From: Pareuzebyella sediminis
GTDB taxonomy: Bacteria; Bacteroidota; Bacteroidia; Flavobacteriales; Flavobacteriaceae
NCBI RefSeq assembly: GCF_008367235.1
Contig: NZ_VTZS01000004.1
Location: 248,001 to 312,000 of the forward strand
Length of the DNA: 64,000 nucleotides
Direction: 5' to 3'
Below are positions 1 through 9,241 of this stretch, in pieces. Under the pieces are notes generated by a model. It saw nothing but the letters and a program-made list of their open reading frames with translations. It was not told the origin of the DNA and ran no database searches. Numbering within the stretch: the first letter of the stretch is position 1; the number at the start of each line of letters is the position of its first letter. The translations under genes were made by a program, and so were the position numbers.

Positions 1-3000
1 AACTTGTTGCGCTTCCGCTTTCGCGAAAGCAAAAAAGAAACAGACCACCGCAGAAGCGGTTACGATTTTCGGATTGACCTTTATCTTGCGTTCCGAACGT
101 CTTTCTACCCATTGATAGAAAATGGGAAGAATGAATAGAGTCAACAAGGTGGATGTAATCAATCCACCGATAACGACCGTTGCCAACGGTCGCTGAACTT
201 CTGCCCCTGCCGATGCGGAAATTGCCATTGGCAGAAACCCAAGGATATCGGTAAAGGCCGTGAGCATAATGGGGCGTACCCTTCTTTTTGTTCCTTCAAC
301 GATTCGCTCTTTTAGGTTTATAACGCCTTCCTCTTTCAGTTCGTTGAATCCGCTAATCATTACCAATCCGTTCAGTACGGCAACCCCAAAAAGCACGATA
401 AAGCCAACCCCTGCGGAAATACTAAAGGGCATATCCCTAAGCCAGAGAGCGAACACGCCACCAATAGTCGCCATCGGTATGGCCAGATAAATCATCAACG
501 TCTGCGGAAAGGATTTTAATGCAAAATATATCAGGATGAATATGAGTAATAGCGCAATAGGAACCACGGTCTGCAATCGGTCGCTGGCCCTTTCCAGATT
601 TTCAAAGGCACCACCATAGCGGATAAAATAACCTGGGGGTAAATCGAGGTTTGCATCCAGCTTGTCCCTTATCTCATTGACCAGCGATTCCACATCGCGA
701 CCACGTACATTAACGCCTACATAGGTTCTGCGATTGGTATTGTCCCTGCTTATCTGCATCGGTCCCGGTGTGTATTCGATGGCCGCCAGTTCGTGAAGTG
801 GAATTTGTGAACCGTTCGGTAGATTGATATAGAGATTACGGATATCGTTGATATCGCTTCGGTTCTGCTCATCGAGCCTTACCACCAAATCAAAACGCTT
901 TTCACCTTCAAAAATGACCCCTGCGTACCCACCTGCAAAAGCGGATTGCACCATCATATTGAGTTGGTCGATGCTTACGCCGTATTGGGCCAGTTTGTTT
1001 CGATTGTACTTTATCGTCATCTGCGGTAAGCCCGATGTGGCTTCTGCCCGCATATCGCCTATACCTTCAGTACCTGCGATGATTTTGGTAATCTCGTCCG
1101 CTTTGGACGCAAGTACATCGATATCCTCACCGTATATCTTAATGGCAATATCCTCACGGATGCCTTCCAATAGTTCATTGAACCGCATTTCGATGGGTTG
1201 CGTAAATTCATAATTGACACCAGGGATAATGCTCACCGCATCCTTCATCTTGTCAATAAGTTCATCCTTGGATTCGGCAGAAACCCATTCGTCCTGCGGT
1301 TTCAGGATTACGAATACATCGGCAAAGTCCATAGGCATTGGGTCGGTAGGCACTTCCGCAACACCGATACGGCTAACTATTTTTTCCACTTCGGGAAATT
1401 CGGCCTTTACGATGCGTTCTATTTTTGTGGTGGTCTCGATGGTCTCGCTCAATGAGCTTCCGGGTTTCAAAATAGCGTGGAAAGCAATATCGCCCTCGTC
1501 CAATTGCGGTATGAACTCACCGCCCATTTTAGTGAACGTGAAGATAGCCACGGCAAAGATGGCCACCGCAATACTAACGACCCATTTTCCTTTTTCCAAG
1601 GCATTTAACAATAGGGGCTCATACTTGCGTTGTACCCAATGTACAAAACGGTCGCCCCACGATTTCTTTTCCTTTTTTGGCGGTTTCAGGAATAATGCGG
1701 ACATCATCGGCACATAGGTCAGACATAAAACCATTGCACCAATCATCGCAAAGATGAACGTAAGTGCCATAGGCTGGAACATCTTGCCCTCGACACCTTC
1801 CAATGCCAAGATGGGTAGGAAAACGATAAGGATTATCAGCTGTCCGAAGAAGGCTGCGTTCATCATTTTTTTGGATGCATCGGCTGCAATTTCGTCACGG
1901 TCTTTCTTATCCAAAGATTTCTTTTTAAGCACATAACTGGCCATAAGAAATACACTCGCTTCCACGATAATGACCGCCCCATCTACGATAATACCAAAGT
2001 CGATTGCACCCAAGCTCATCAGGTTCGCCCATACGTCAAAAACATTCATTAGGATAAAGGCAAACAATAGGGATAGGGGAATGGTCGATGCCACAATCAG
2101 TCCGCCACGCCAGTTCCCCAAAAGAAAGACGAGTACAAAAATCACGATGAGCGCGCCTTCCAGAAGATTGTTGCGTACCGTGCCCGTTGTCTCACTTATG
2201 AGTTTACTTCTATCCAACAAGGGTTCGATGACCACGCCTTCGGGAAGTGATTTCTGGATTTCCGCCATCCTATCCTTAACGCGGACAATGACCTCGTTTG
2301 AGTTTGCGCCTTTGAGCATCATCACCAGTCCACCGACGACCTCGCCTTCGCCATCCTGCGTTAATGCCCCATAGCGAACGGCGGAACTGAAGCGTACATC
2401 GGCCACATCGTTTACGGTGATGGGCACACCATTTTCATTTTTAATAACGATTTTCTTGATGTCATTGAGGTTGCGTACCAAACCTTCACCCCGAATGAAG
2501 TTGGCCTGGTGGTTCTTTTCGATGTAGGCACCACCCGTATTCCTATTGTTTGCTTCCAAAGCTTTAAATACATCGGTAATGGTAAGCCCGATAGCCTTCA
2601 ATTCGTTGGGGTCAACGGCCACTTCATATTGTTTAATCTTTCCACCTATCGCATTGATTTCAACGACGCCAGGCACCATCGCCATTTGTCGTTGTACAAT
2701 CCAATCCTGCATCGTGCGCAAGTCGGCAAGGGAATACTCGTCCTGAAACTCAGGCTTGACCTTTAAGGTGTATTGGTACACTTCGCCCAAACCAGTTGTA
2801 ATAGGTCCCATCGATGGCTGGCCCAATTCCTCTGGAATTTGCTCGCGTACCTCAGTCAGTTTTTCGGAAACGAGCTGGCGTGGCAAAAAGGTTCCCATAT
2901 CATCGTCAAAAACTACCGTTACCACCGATAGCCCGAATCGGGAAATCGAACGGATTTCCTTGACATCGGGAAGGTTGCTCATCGCCACTTCCACGGGATA

Positions 3001-3198
3001 GGTTACGAACTGTTCGATATCCTCTGTACCCAGATTGGGCGATTGCGTGATGACCTGTACCTGGTTGTTGGTTATATCCGGCACAGCATCTATGGGAACT
3101 TGGGTCATACTGTAGATACCGGCACCGATGAGTGCCAGTGTAAGCAGACCGATAATAAATTTGTTATTGATTGAAAAATCAATGATTCTGTTAATCAT
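1..3198 (-). CDS. Heavy-metal RND efflux pump, CusA/CzcA family (C-terminal part outside window)
   Basis: Inner-membrane proton-driven pump that moves metal ions through a tripartite complex out of the cell. The reading frame starts with ATG at 3198 (MINRIIDFSINNKF) and stays open to base 1, giving about 1066 residues. The TM4 signature DFGIIVDGAVIIVE lies near residues 399-412 and resembles the divalent-ion (CzcA/CnrA-like) subgroup, unlike the second pump at 13942-17739. After the last expected helix there is a further hydrophobic, signal-like segment (TASAVVCFFFAFAKAEA, about 1047-1063) running into the edge. This fits the Bacteroidota form that has a TolC-like domain fused at the C terminus, but that domain is not visible. 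It is the last visible gene of the island's minus-strand run, 145 bp after the DUF6660 gene. The family is certain; the metal is inferred. Confidence 0.93.
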   Translation of the reverse strand, partial: MINRIIDFSINNKFIIGLLTLALIGAGIYSMTQVPIDAVPDITNNQVQVITQSPNLGTEDIEQFVTYPVEVAMSNLPDVKEIRSISRFGLSVVTVVFDDDMGTFLPRQLVSEKLTEVREQIPEELGQPSMGPITTGLGEVYQYTLKVKPEFQDEYSLADLRTMQDWIVQRQMAMVPGVVEINAIGGKIKQYEVAVDPNELKAIGLTITDVFKALEANNRNTGGAYIEKNHQANFIRGEGLVRNLNDIKKIVIKNENGVPITVNDVADVRFSSAVRYGALTQDGEGEVVGGLVMMLKGANSNEVIVRVKDRMAEIQKSLPEGVVIEPLLDRSKLISETTGTVRNNLLEGALIVIFVLVFLLGNWRGGLIVASTIPLSLLFAFILMNVFDVWANLMSLGAIDFGIIVDGAVIIVEASVFLMASYVLKKKSLDKKDRDEIAADASKKMMNAAFFGQLIILIVFLPILALEGVEGKMFQPMALTFIFAMIGAMVLCLTYVPMMSALFLKPPKKEKKSWGDRFVHWVQRKYEPLLLNALEKGKWVVSIAVAIFAVAIFTFTKMGGEFIPQLDEGDIAFHAILKPGSSLSETIETTTKIERIVKAEFPEVEKIVSRIGVAEVPTDPMPMDFADVFVILKPQDEWVSAESKDELIDKMKDAVSIIPGVNYEFTQPIEMRFNELLEGIREDIAIKIYGEDIDVLASKADEITKIIAGTEGIGDMRAEATSGLPQMTIKYNRNKLAQYGVSIDQLNMMVQSAFAGGYAGVIFEGEKRFDLVVRLDEQNRSDINDIRNLYINLPNGSQIPLHELAAIEYTPGPMQISRDNTNRRTYVGVNVRGRDVESLVNEIRDKLDANLDLPPGYFIRYGGAFENLERASDRLQTVVPIALLLIFILIYFALKSFPQTLMIYLAIPMATIGGVFALWLRDMPFSISAGVGFIVLFGVAVLNGLVMISGFNELKEEGVINLKERIVEGTKRRVRPIMLTAFTDILGFLPMAISASAGAEVQRPLATVVIGGLITSTLLTLFILPIFYQWVERRSERKIKVNPKIVTASAVVCFFFAFAKAEAQQV
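17..30. repeat. Perfect palindrome GCTTTCGCGAAAGC inside pump gene
   Basis: A perfect 14-bp palindrome within the coding sequence of the RND pump, encoding part of AFAKAEA just before the window edge. The same core recurs at 12957-12970 and 15995-16006, also inside island efflux genes. Confidence 0.6.
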
Positions 3199-3240
3199 AG
3201 ATTTAGGTGTTAATTCAGTTAAAAATGAAATTGTGCTTTC

Positions 3241-3263
3241 CCTTCGACTGCGCTTTGGACAGG
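3241..3263. repeat. Flavobacterial CTTCGACTGCGCT-type extragenic repeat
   Basis: The segment beginning CCTTCGACTGCGCT and ending GGACAGG resembles a short repeat that is widespread between genes in Flavobacteriia (from general familiarity, not a search). It lies in the 145-bp gap between the DUF6660 gene and the RND pump. A related copy is inside copA at 8901-8920. Confidence 0.4.
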
Positions 3264-3343
3264 CGCGCAAGGCAAATACACCATTTGAAGTTTCCTAAAG
3301 CTGAAAACTTCAAAACTGGATATAGTAATCCTGTAAAACTGAA

Positions 3344-3652
3344 TTAAACCTGCGGGGGCTGAAAGAGAGAGAAAGTAATATCCTTACCGATACTGTCGAA
3401 GTGGGCAAAGTTATCCTGTGGAATGGTCGCTTGAAGCGGTTCGAAGTTAGCAATACCAAAGTGTATCGTGTGAACGTGACAGCAGTGGCACTGGCAGAAC
3501 GGTGAGCAAAGTTCGCAATCGTCACCGTGGTCACCATCAAAATCAACTACTGAAACGGTTTGGGAATCGTCGGCGACATCACCAACATCGCTACAAGGCA
3601 CCACATTGAGCGCCAAGAAGTAAATCGATAATATGATTGCCAAAACTTTCAC
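3344..3652 (-). CDS. DUF6660-type small Cys/His-rich secreted protein
   Basis: A 102-residue protein with an N-terminal signal segment (MKVLAIILSIYFLALNVVPC) and a cluster of metal-ligand residues, CELCSPFCQCHCCHVHTIHF, near residues 46-65. I recognise it as the DUF6660 type often found in Bacteroidota copper/cadmium efflux loci. Its function is unknown; a periplasmic or membrane-anchored metal-binding role is inferred from the Cys/His cluster and the neighbours. The start codon is GTG at 3652-3650; there is no upstream ATG in frame, and a TATCTTTG box ends 4 nt before it. It lies between the adaptor and the RND pump. Confidence 0.8.
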   Translation of the reverse strand: MKVLAIILSIYFLALNVVPCSDVGDVADDSQTVSVVDFDGDHGDDCELCSPFCQCHCCHVHTIHFGIANFEPLQATIPQDNFAHFDSIGKDITFSLFQPPQV

Positions 3653-3656
3653 GATG

Positions 3657-3664
3657 CAAAGATA
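3657..3664 (-). promoter_or_regulatory. TATCTTTG -7 element before DUF6660 gene
   Basis: On the minus strand this reads TATCTTTG, a perfect match to the Bacteroidota TAnnTTTG -7 box. It ends 4 nt before the GTG start, so transcription could begin at or next to the start codon. No TTTG at ideal distance was found, and the upstream gene is only 45 bp away, so this would be an internal promoter. Confidence 0.4.
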
Positions 3665-3696
3665 ACAGAATTTCGGTGCAACAGGGTTGCAAAGTC

Positions 3697-5406
3697 CTAT
3701 TTCAACGAATCAATCACACTACCGCACGTTAACATTGCATCACCATAATAAGGATTACGGATTTCTTCTTCGGTGCTCAACCAAACCGCACCTTTATTGT
3801 TGTTTGCCATTGGGCATTTTTGAACGTATAGGGGGTTGTCAATGCTTTCGAGATTCATTGCTATTGCAACCAAATTTTCATTGAGAATGACGAAATGACT
3901 ACGTTGGTTTTCTAAATTAGAATTACTTGCAATGGCATCCAGCATTTCAATACTTTTGGATAGATGGGTTTTGAGCATTTTGTCCAAATCTTTTTGTGAT
4001 ATCACCTTCATTTTTTCGGAAGATACTTTCGCAAAATCGGAAACTTTTTCTGCATTACTCGCTACCAAAGCATCTTTGAGTTCAAGGTATGACGGCAAAG
4101 CCTTCACAAACTGTTCTTGAAAAGAAGTTGAAAGTGACATTTCCATCGCCATCATTTCTTTCTCTTCTTCAGTACTTTGATTCATCATCGATTTCTTCCC
4201 CTGCAATTGCGCAGCTGCATCTACGGTAAAAGTGCCATTGGTCACAATCTCATCGCCATTTTTTAAACCGGATGTAACCGTAAACATATCGCCATTGCGA
4301 TTGCCAAGAGTAACTTCCCGCATTTCAAAAACAGGTTCGTTGGCGTTGGTTTTGATGTACACCAAAGACCGTTCACCCGTCCACATCACAGCACTTGCAG
4401 GTATGGTCAGGTTTGATTCCGTATTTACCGTTGTTCCTTCTACTTTGCCAGTTACGAACATTCCGGGTTTTAGCATTCCATCGCTATTTTTGAGATTGGC
4501 CCGAACGGTTACGGTGCGGGTTTGGGTATTCAGAACAGGGTCTATAAATGAGACCGTTGCATCAAATTCCTTATTTGGATAAGCATTTGTCGTTACTGAA
4601 ATTTTCTGCCCTTTTTTAAACTCTGAAATCTGGTTTTCGTAGGCATCAAATTCCGCCCATACAGAGTTTAGGTTACTCACCTTTACAATGGGCTGTCCCT
4701 GTTTTACATAGTCGCCTTCGGCAGCCATTTTTTCTGAAACCGTTCCGGATACGGTCGCATAAATCGGAAAGTTCTCTTTGACCTTGCCGGATTCCTCTAT
4801 GCTATTGATTTGGGCTTCCGAGAGTTTCCAAAGTTTCAGTTTGTTGCGTACCGCCTTGTATAGTGAGGGTTGCGATTCTTTTAGCGAAGCCGCAGTAATC
4901 AATTCTTGCTGAGCAGCTATCAGATTAGGTGCATAAATGGTTGCCAACAATTGCCCTTTTTGTACTTCCTGACCTTCAAAATTGACGTTGAGCCGTTCAA
5001 TTCTACCATCGAAATAACTGGCCTGCACCGCATTTTCTTCCTCGTTCATCTTGATTTTTCCCGAAAGGGAAATCATATTCTCATCATCTACAGAAGCATT
5101 TCCCACGATGGATGTTTGGATGTCCGCCAATGCCATCGCATTTTTGGTCATCTTTATTTCGTTCATTGCAAGTCCATCAGCACCTGATTCCGCAGGAATT
5201 AAATCCATTCCGCAAATGGGACAATCACCTGGTTCGGGTTGCATAATCTGGGGGTGCATCGAGCAGGTCCACATTTGACCTTCCGCTTCTGTGGAATGGT
5301 CGTGCTTATCTGTCATAGATTCTTCCGATGAGCCACCGAAAATGAGCCAACCACCAAGCAGTCCGACAACGACTGCAATAGCGATATATATGAAATTCTT
5401 GTTCAT
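3697..5406 (-). CDS. Efflux RND periplasmic adaptor with heavy-metal-binding domain and C-terminal DUF3347
   Basis: Membrane-fusion protein (CusB-like, 569 residues) that links the RND pump to the outer-membrane channel and hands over metal. In order: an N-terminal anchor helix (about 5-25), a Cys-rich heavy-metal-binding domain (WTCSMHPQI ... CPICGMDL, 46-70), the adaptor core with lipoyl-like and beta-barrel parts (about 90-405), then a DUF3347 domain (about 430-565) containing CPMANNNKG and WLSTEEEIRNPYYG. The DUF3347 part is clearly related to the free-standing protein at 9698-10294. It is the only adaptor in view for two pumps. The start at 5406 is 7 nt from the upstream DUF305 gene's stop, so co-transcription is likely. 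Confidence 0.93.
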   Translation of the reverse strand: MNKNFIYIAIAVVVGLLGGWLIFGGSSEESMTDKHDHSTEAEGQMWTCSMHPQIMQPEPGDCPICGMDLIPAESGADGLAMNEIKMTKNAMALADIQTSIVGNASVDDENMISLSGKIKMNEEENAVQASYFDGRIERLNVNFEGQEVQKGQLLATIYAPNLIAAQQELITAASLKESQPSLYKAVRNKLKLWKLSEAQINSIEESGKVKENFPIYATVSGTVSEKMAAEGDYVKQGQPIVKVSNLNSVWAEFDAYENQISEFKKGQKISVTTNAYPNKEFDATVSFIDPVLNTQTRTVTVRANLKNSDGMLKPGMFVTGKVEGTTVNTESNLTIPASAVMWTGERSLVYIKTNANEPVFEMREVTLGNRNGDMFTVTSGLKNGDEIVTNGTFTVDAAAQLQGKKSMMNQSTEEEKEMMAMEMSLSTSFQEQFVKALPSYLELKDALVASNAEKVSDFAKVSSEKMKVISQKDLDKMLKTHLSKSIEMLDAIASNSNLENQRSHFVILNENLVAIAMNLESIDNPLYVQKCPMANNNKGAVWLSTEEEIRNPYYGDAMLTCGSVIDSLK

Positions 5407-5412
5407 AGCTAT

Positions 5413-5892
5413 TTATTTTTCGTTCTGTAATCGTTCAATCATTTCTTTCATTTCGGCAATTTCCCTGCGCTGTGCCTTGATGATTTCTTCTGCCAGTTTC
5501 TTCACCTCTGGGTCTTTGATGTCCGCTCGTTCACTGGTCAATATAGCGATGGAATGATGCGGTATCATTGCTTTCATCCATAGTACGTCACCTACTGTGG
5601 ATTTTTGGTCGCGAACCAAAAACAATGCCCCAAAAAACAAGACCAAACTACCTAAAAGAATGGCAATATTCTTTTTCTTGTCGGTGTACATCTTCCGCAT
5701 AAAAAACCACATAATGACTGCCATTGCTGCTATGCCCAGACAGACCATATAGAAGCGCGTTAGGCTGAACCATACGTGGTCGAGTTCATAGGTGTTGAGA
5801 TACATTGTGATGTACATTGCTACAAATGAGCAAGCCAGCATCATAAAAAATGTTCTGTATTTTCCTTTGTTTGCGTGTTTTGAATGTTCCAT
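5413..5892 (-). CDS. DUF305 domain membrane protein
   Basis: A 159-residue protein with three predicted membrane helices (about 13-31, 44-65, 74-92) and a C-terminal DUF305 segment with the family's MIPHHSIAILTSERA motif (about 108-122) and a charged helix (EEIIKAQRREIAEMKEMI). The His pair in MIPHH is the family's likely metal or redox site. DUF305 proteins commonly accompany copper-resistance genes; their biochemical role is not established. The N-terminal MEHSKHANKGK is His-containing and cytoplasmic. It is 19 nt downstream of the PepSY gene and 6 nt upstream of the adaptor. Confidence 0.88.
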   Translation of the reverse strand: MEHSKHANKGKYRTFFMMLACSFVAMYITMYLNTYELDHVWFSLTRFYMVCLGIAAMAVIMWFFMRKMYTDKKKNIAILLGSLVLFFGALFLVRDQKSTVGDVLWMKAMIPHHSIAILTSERADIKDPEVKKLAEEIIKAQRREIAEMKEMIERLQNEK

Positions 5893-5911
5893 AGTTTTTG
5901 AATTTTTGGTG

Positions 5912-6619
5912 TTATTTGTTTCTCTTTTTTATTTTTCTGATTGTTGGTGAACTGATATACCATAACAAAAACCCGCTCAATACGGTAATCAATCCAAGTA
6001 GGGAAAAGGCACGTAGTACGGTTGTATTGAAATCGTCGCGACCTTCATAATCCATCGTATGGGTCATCCATAGAAAGTCGAACCAACGCCAATCCCGATG
6101 ACGTAGCGTTTGGAATGCGCCATCTTTTTCGGAAACGTAGGCCTTGATGTTTTTAGGTGTTTCATAGCTGATGACATAGGCCGGAAGCGGTCTGCCACGA
6201 TACTCGCTATGGCTGCCTACTTGCTCGATGCGCTCGATTCCTTTTACTTGAAGTTCCGGCAACATATTCCGTTCAGCGATTTTCAGAGCTTCACTTTCTG
6301 AGATTACTTTCTTTACTTTGCCTGTCTTGGCATCAAAGAGCTGTTTGTCATTAATCCAGTAAAAAGGTTTACCACCGATTTCCCGAAGTTCTACCGAGAC
6401 TATTGCTTCTTCAAGATTCACTTCGGATGGACTTATCAAACTTGTAAAAGCAGATGCCTTTACTGGGTCTTGCCGAAATTGGTCACCGTGTATTTCGTCA
6501 ATGTCTGTCCAACTAAAATACATCCCACTTATCGTCCACATCAAGAACTGGATGCCCAAGAAGATGCCCAAATAGCGGTGTACCTTTCTAATTTTTATCG
6601 CTGTTTTTCTTTTTACCAT
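5912..6619 (-). CDS. PepSY domain inner-membrane protein
   Basis: A 235-residue protein with a first membrane helix after a basic N terminus (KIRKVHRYLGIFLGIQFLMW, about 10-29), a periplasmic PepSY-like region (about 45-190) and a second helix near the C terminus (about 203-223) followed by a basic tail. The layout matches small PepSY-TM proteins, which occur with iron or copper uptake and efflux genes. No enzymatic motif is seen. It begins 5 nt after the end of the copA gene and is very probably in the same transcript. The exact role in metal handling is unknown. Confidence 0.85.
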   Translation of the reverse strand: MVKRKTAIKIRKVHRYLGIFLGIQFLMWTISGMYFSWTDIDEIHGDQFRQDPVKASAFTSLISPSEVNLEEAIVSVELREIGGKPFYWINDKQLFDAKTGKVKKVISESEALKIAERNMLPELQVKGIERIEQVGSHSEYRGRPLPAYVISYETPKNIKAYVSEKDGAFQTLRHRDWRWFDFLWMTHTMDYEGRDDFNTTVLRAFSLLGLITVLSGFLLWYISSPTIRKIKKRNK

Positions 6620-6624
6620 ATAAC

Positions 6625-9168
6625 TTAATCAATGTTTGAACCTTTAAGCCTAAGCGAATTGGCTATGACCGAAACCGAACTGAAACTCATCGCCAAAGCA
6701 GCTATCATTGGTGATAGTAAAATCCCAAAAAATGGATAGAGCAATCCCGCAGCAATGGGTATTCCCAAGGTGTTGTATATCATCGCAAAAAACAGATTCT
6801 GCTTAATGTTTCGCATTACCACATCGCTTAAATTTCTTGCCTTGACAATACCGTGTAGGTCGCCTTTGACCAAAGTAATGGCAGCACTTTCTATGGCCAC
6901 ATCAGTACCCGTTCCCATTGCGATGCCTACATCGCTTTTTGCCAAAGCAGGTGCATCATTGATACCGTCACCTGCCATCGCCACGACTTTTCCATTTTCT
7001 TGTAGTTTTTCAACTTCCTGCAATTTGTTTTCGGGAAGCATTCCCGCTTGAAAATCTGCAAGATTGAGTTCGTTGGCCACTGCCTGAGCTGTATCGTGGT
7101 TGTCGCCCGTGAGCATAATCACATCGATTCCCTTGTCCTGTAATTCCTTGATGGCCTTGGCACTCGTTTTCTTAATTTTATCACCAATTACTACATAACC
7201 GACAAGGTTTCCATCAATCGCGAGATAGGAAACGGTTTTGCCCTGCTTTTGGAAGAATTGGGCTTTTTCTTCCATTTCTTTGGAAAGCGTCGCCTTTGCA
7301 TATTCCATCATTTTGGCATTTCCTAAAGCCACCTTTTTACCGTTTACATTACCTTCAACACCTTTACCGGTTACGGCATTGAACCCGTCGGCTTTTAAGA
7401 AATCAGCTTTTTGTTCTTTGCCGTATTTGATGGTGGCTTCCGCAAGGGGATGCTCACTTTGATTATTCAGGGAAACAATGTATTGCAGTACTTCGCTATC
7501 GCTGAAACCGTTATCAAAAGACCCCATTTTTTCCACCGTGGGTTTTCCTTCGGTAATCGTTCCCGTTTTATCCACGATAAGGGTATCTACCTTATCCATT
7601 TTTTCAAGTGCCTCTGCATTCTTGATGAGCACCCCATTTTGTGCACCCTTACCCACACCGACCATCACGGACATCGGTGTTGCCAATCCCAATGCACAGG
7701 GACAGGCGATAATCAAAACGGCAATGGCATTGACCAAGGCATACACATAAGCTGGTTCTGGTCCCCAAATTGCCCAAATCCCAAAAGTGATTACGGCGAT
7801 GATGACCACGATGGGCACAAAGTAACCTGAAACGGTATCGGCCAGTTTTTGGATAGGCGCACGGCTACGACTGGCATCATTGACCATTTGGATGATTTGT
7901 GAAAGCAAAGTGTCGGAACCTACCTTTTCCGCTTTCATAAGGAAAGACTGGTTGCCGTTGATAGTTCCGCTACTGACTTTATCATCGGTTGACTTGTTGA
8001 CTGGAATGGGTTCGCCCGTTATCATCGATTCATCGATGGATGTTTCGCCTTCGGTGATAACACCATCAACGGGAATTTTATCGCCCGGTTTTACCCGAAG
8101 AATATCGCCCAATTCAATTTGGTCGATGGCCACTTCCTGTTCCTCACCATCCACGACTTTAACTGCCTTATTTGGCGCCAGTTTTAAAAGTTCCTTGACC
8201 GCGGAATTTGTCTTGCTATGGGCTCGGGCTTCCAATAGTTGGCCAAGTAAAACTAACGTGAGAATGACCGTGGCCGCTTCAAAATACACGTGTACGGTGC
8301 CCGCTTCGGTCTTGAACTGGTCTGGGAAAAAGTCCGGCATCAGCATCCCGAATACACTAAACAACCAAGCTACACCAGCACCGATGCCAATGAGCGTGAA
8401 CATATTGAGGTTCCACGTTTTTATGCTTCGATAAGCACGCTCGAAGAACATCCAAGTGGCATAGAACACCACGGGTAGGGAAAGTGCAAACTGAATCCAG
8501 TTCCAGTATTTCAGTTCCAAAATATCGTATAGCGGATTGTTGCTGACCATTTCGGACATCGCAATGATGAAAATAGGCAGTGTAAAGGCCGTGGCTATCC
8601 AGAACTTTTTGAGCAGTTTTTTATAGGTTTTTTCCTCTGCGGACAAATCTGGCTTCATCGGTACCAAGTCCATACCACAAATGGGGCAGCTTCCCGGTTC
8701 ATCCTTTACAATTTCAGGATGCATTGGGCACGTCCATTGTTCGCTGCGGGAACTGGCGGAAAAGCTTTGCTCTTCCACCAAATCCATTCCACAGACAGGG
8801 CAATCGCCTGGCTTGTCATAAGTATTATCGCCTTCACAGTGCATCGGGCAGTAGAACGTTCCGGTTCCCTTGCCTTTTGGTTTTTGCTTTTTCGCTTTCG
8901 TACTTCGACTATGCTCAGTATTAACTTTAGCCGAATCATCCTTGTGATGATGTTTGCCAGATTTGTGAATGCTATACGAACCACCATCTTGCTTTAGAGC
9001 TTCCTGAAATGATTCGATAGGAATATGCGATTCCATTTCAATGACCGCTTCAGATTTTTCCAAATCGACCAATACATCAATTACACCGTCCACTTTAGAG
9101 AGCGTTTTCTCGACGTGGGTTCTGCAACCGTTACAGGTCATTCCGTGTATGTGATAGGTGTGTTTCAT
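6625..9168 (-). CDS. copA: Copper-translocating P-type ATPase (CopA type)
   Basis: An 847-residue P1B ATPase that exports Cu(I) from the cytoplasm. In order: an HMA domain with MTCNGC (10-15); a Lys/His-rich linker (about 66-103); two Cys-rich heavy-metal-binding domains (106-131 and 145-170, both with C-P-x-C-G-M-D-L); membrane helices; the TGEP phosphatase motif; IIACPCALG near residue 489; phosphorylation site DKTGT near 533; GDGINDAPA near 736. The last helices carry YNTLGIPIAAG and AMSFSSVSV, the signature of Cu(I) (P1B-1) transporters. The ATG at 9168 places the HMA motif at residue 10 as expected. A flavobacterial repeat lies within the linker at 8901-8920. Confidence 0.96.
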   Translation of the reverse strand: MKHTYHIHGMTCNGCRTHVEKTLSKVDGVIDVLVDLEKSEAVIEMESHIPIESFQEALKQDGGSYSIHKSGKHHHKDDSAKVNTEHSRSTKAKKQKPKGKGTGTFYCPMHCEGDNTYDKPGDCPVCGMDLVEEQSFSASSRSEQWTCPMHPEIVKDEPGSCPICGMDLVPMKPDLSAEEKTYKKLLKKFWIATAFTLPIFIIAMSEMVSNNPLYDILELKYWNWIQFALSLPVVFYATWMFFERAYRSIKTWNLNMFTLIGIGAGVAWLFSVFGMLMPDFFPDQFKTEAGTVHVYFEAATVILTLVLLGQLLEARAHSKTNSAVKELLKLAPNKAVKVVDGEEQEVAIDQIELGDILRVKPGDKIPVDGVITEGETSIDESMITGEPIPVNKSTDDKVSSGTINGNQSFLMKAEKVGSDTLLSQIIQMVNDASRSRAPIQKLADTVSGYFVPIVVIIAVITFGIWAIWGPEPAYVYALVNAIAVLIIACPCALGLATPMSVMVGVGKGAQNGVLIKNAEALEKMDKVDTLIVDKTGTITEGKPTVEKMGSFDNGFSDSEVLQYIVSLNNQSEHPLAEATIKYGKEQKADFLKADGFNAVTGKGVEGNVNGKKVALGNAKMMEYAKATLSKEMEEKAQFFQKQGKTVSYLAIDGNLVGYVVIGDKIKKTSAKAIKELQDKGIDVIMLTGDNHDTAQAVANELNLADFQAGMLPENKLQEVEKLQENGKVVAMAGDGINDAPALAKSDVGIAMGTGTDVAIESAAITLVKGDLHGIVKARNLSDVVMRNIKQNLFFAMIYNTLGIPIAAGLLYPFFGILLSPMIAALAMSFSSVSVIANSLRLKGSNID
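8901..8920. repeat. CTTCGACTATGCTCAG repeat inside copA linker
   Basis: The sequence TACTTCGACTATGCTCAGTA sits in frame in copA and encodes about residues 83-90 (NTEHSRST) between the HMA domain and the first Cys-rich domain. It resembles the intergenic repeat at 3241-3263, suggesting that a mobile short repeat settled in a tolerant linker. Confidence 0.45.
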
Positions 9169-9241
9169 TACTTTACTAATTTGTGTCTGTTACGGAAAGG
9201 GTTACTACGAACCATCATACTACCCTTCCCGCAGCAGGACT

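Noticed and set aside
260-3001. Several plus-strand frames of 60-167 codons opposite the RND pump gene
   Set aside because: They lie antisense to a strongly conserved pump, have odd Ser/Ile-rich composition and no motif; they are shadows of the codon pattern of the real gene.
3310-3546. A second minus-strand frame overlapping the DUF6660 gene
   Set aside because: The overlapping frame has no signal or motif, while the DUF6660 frame has both.
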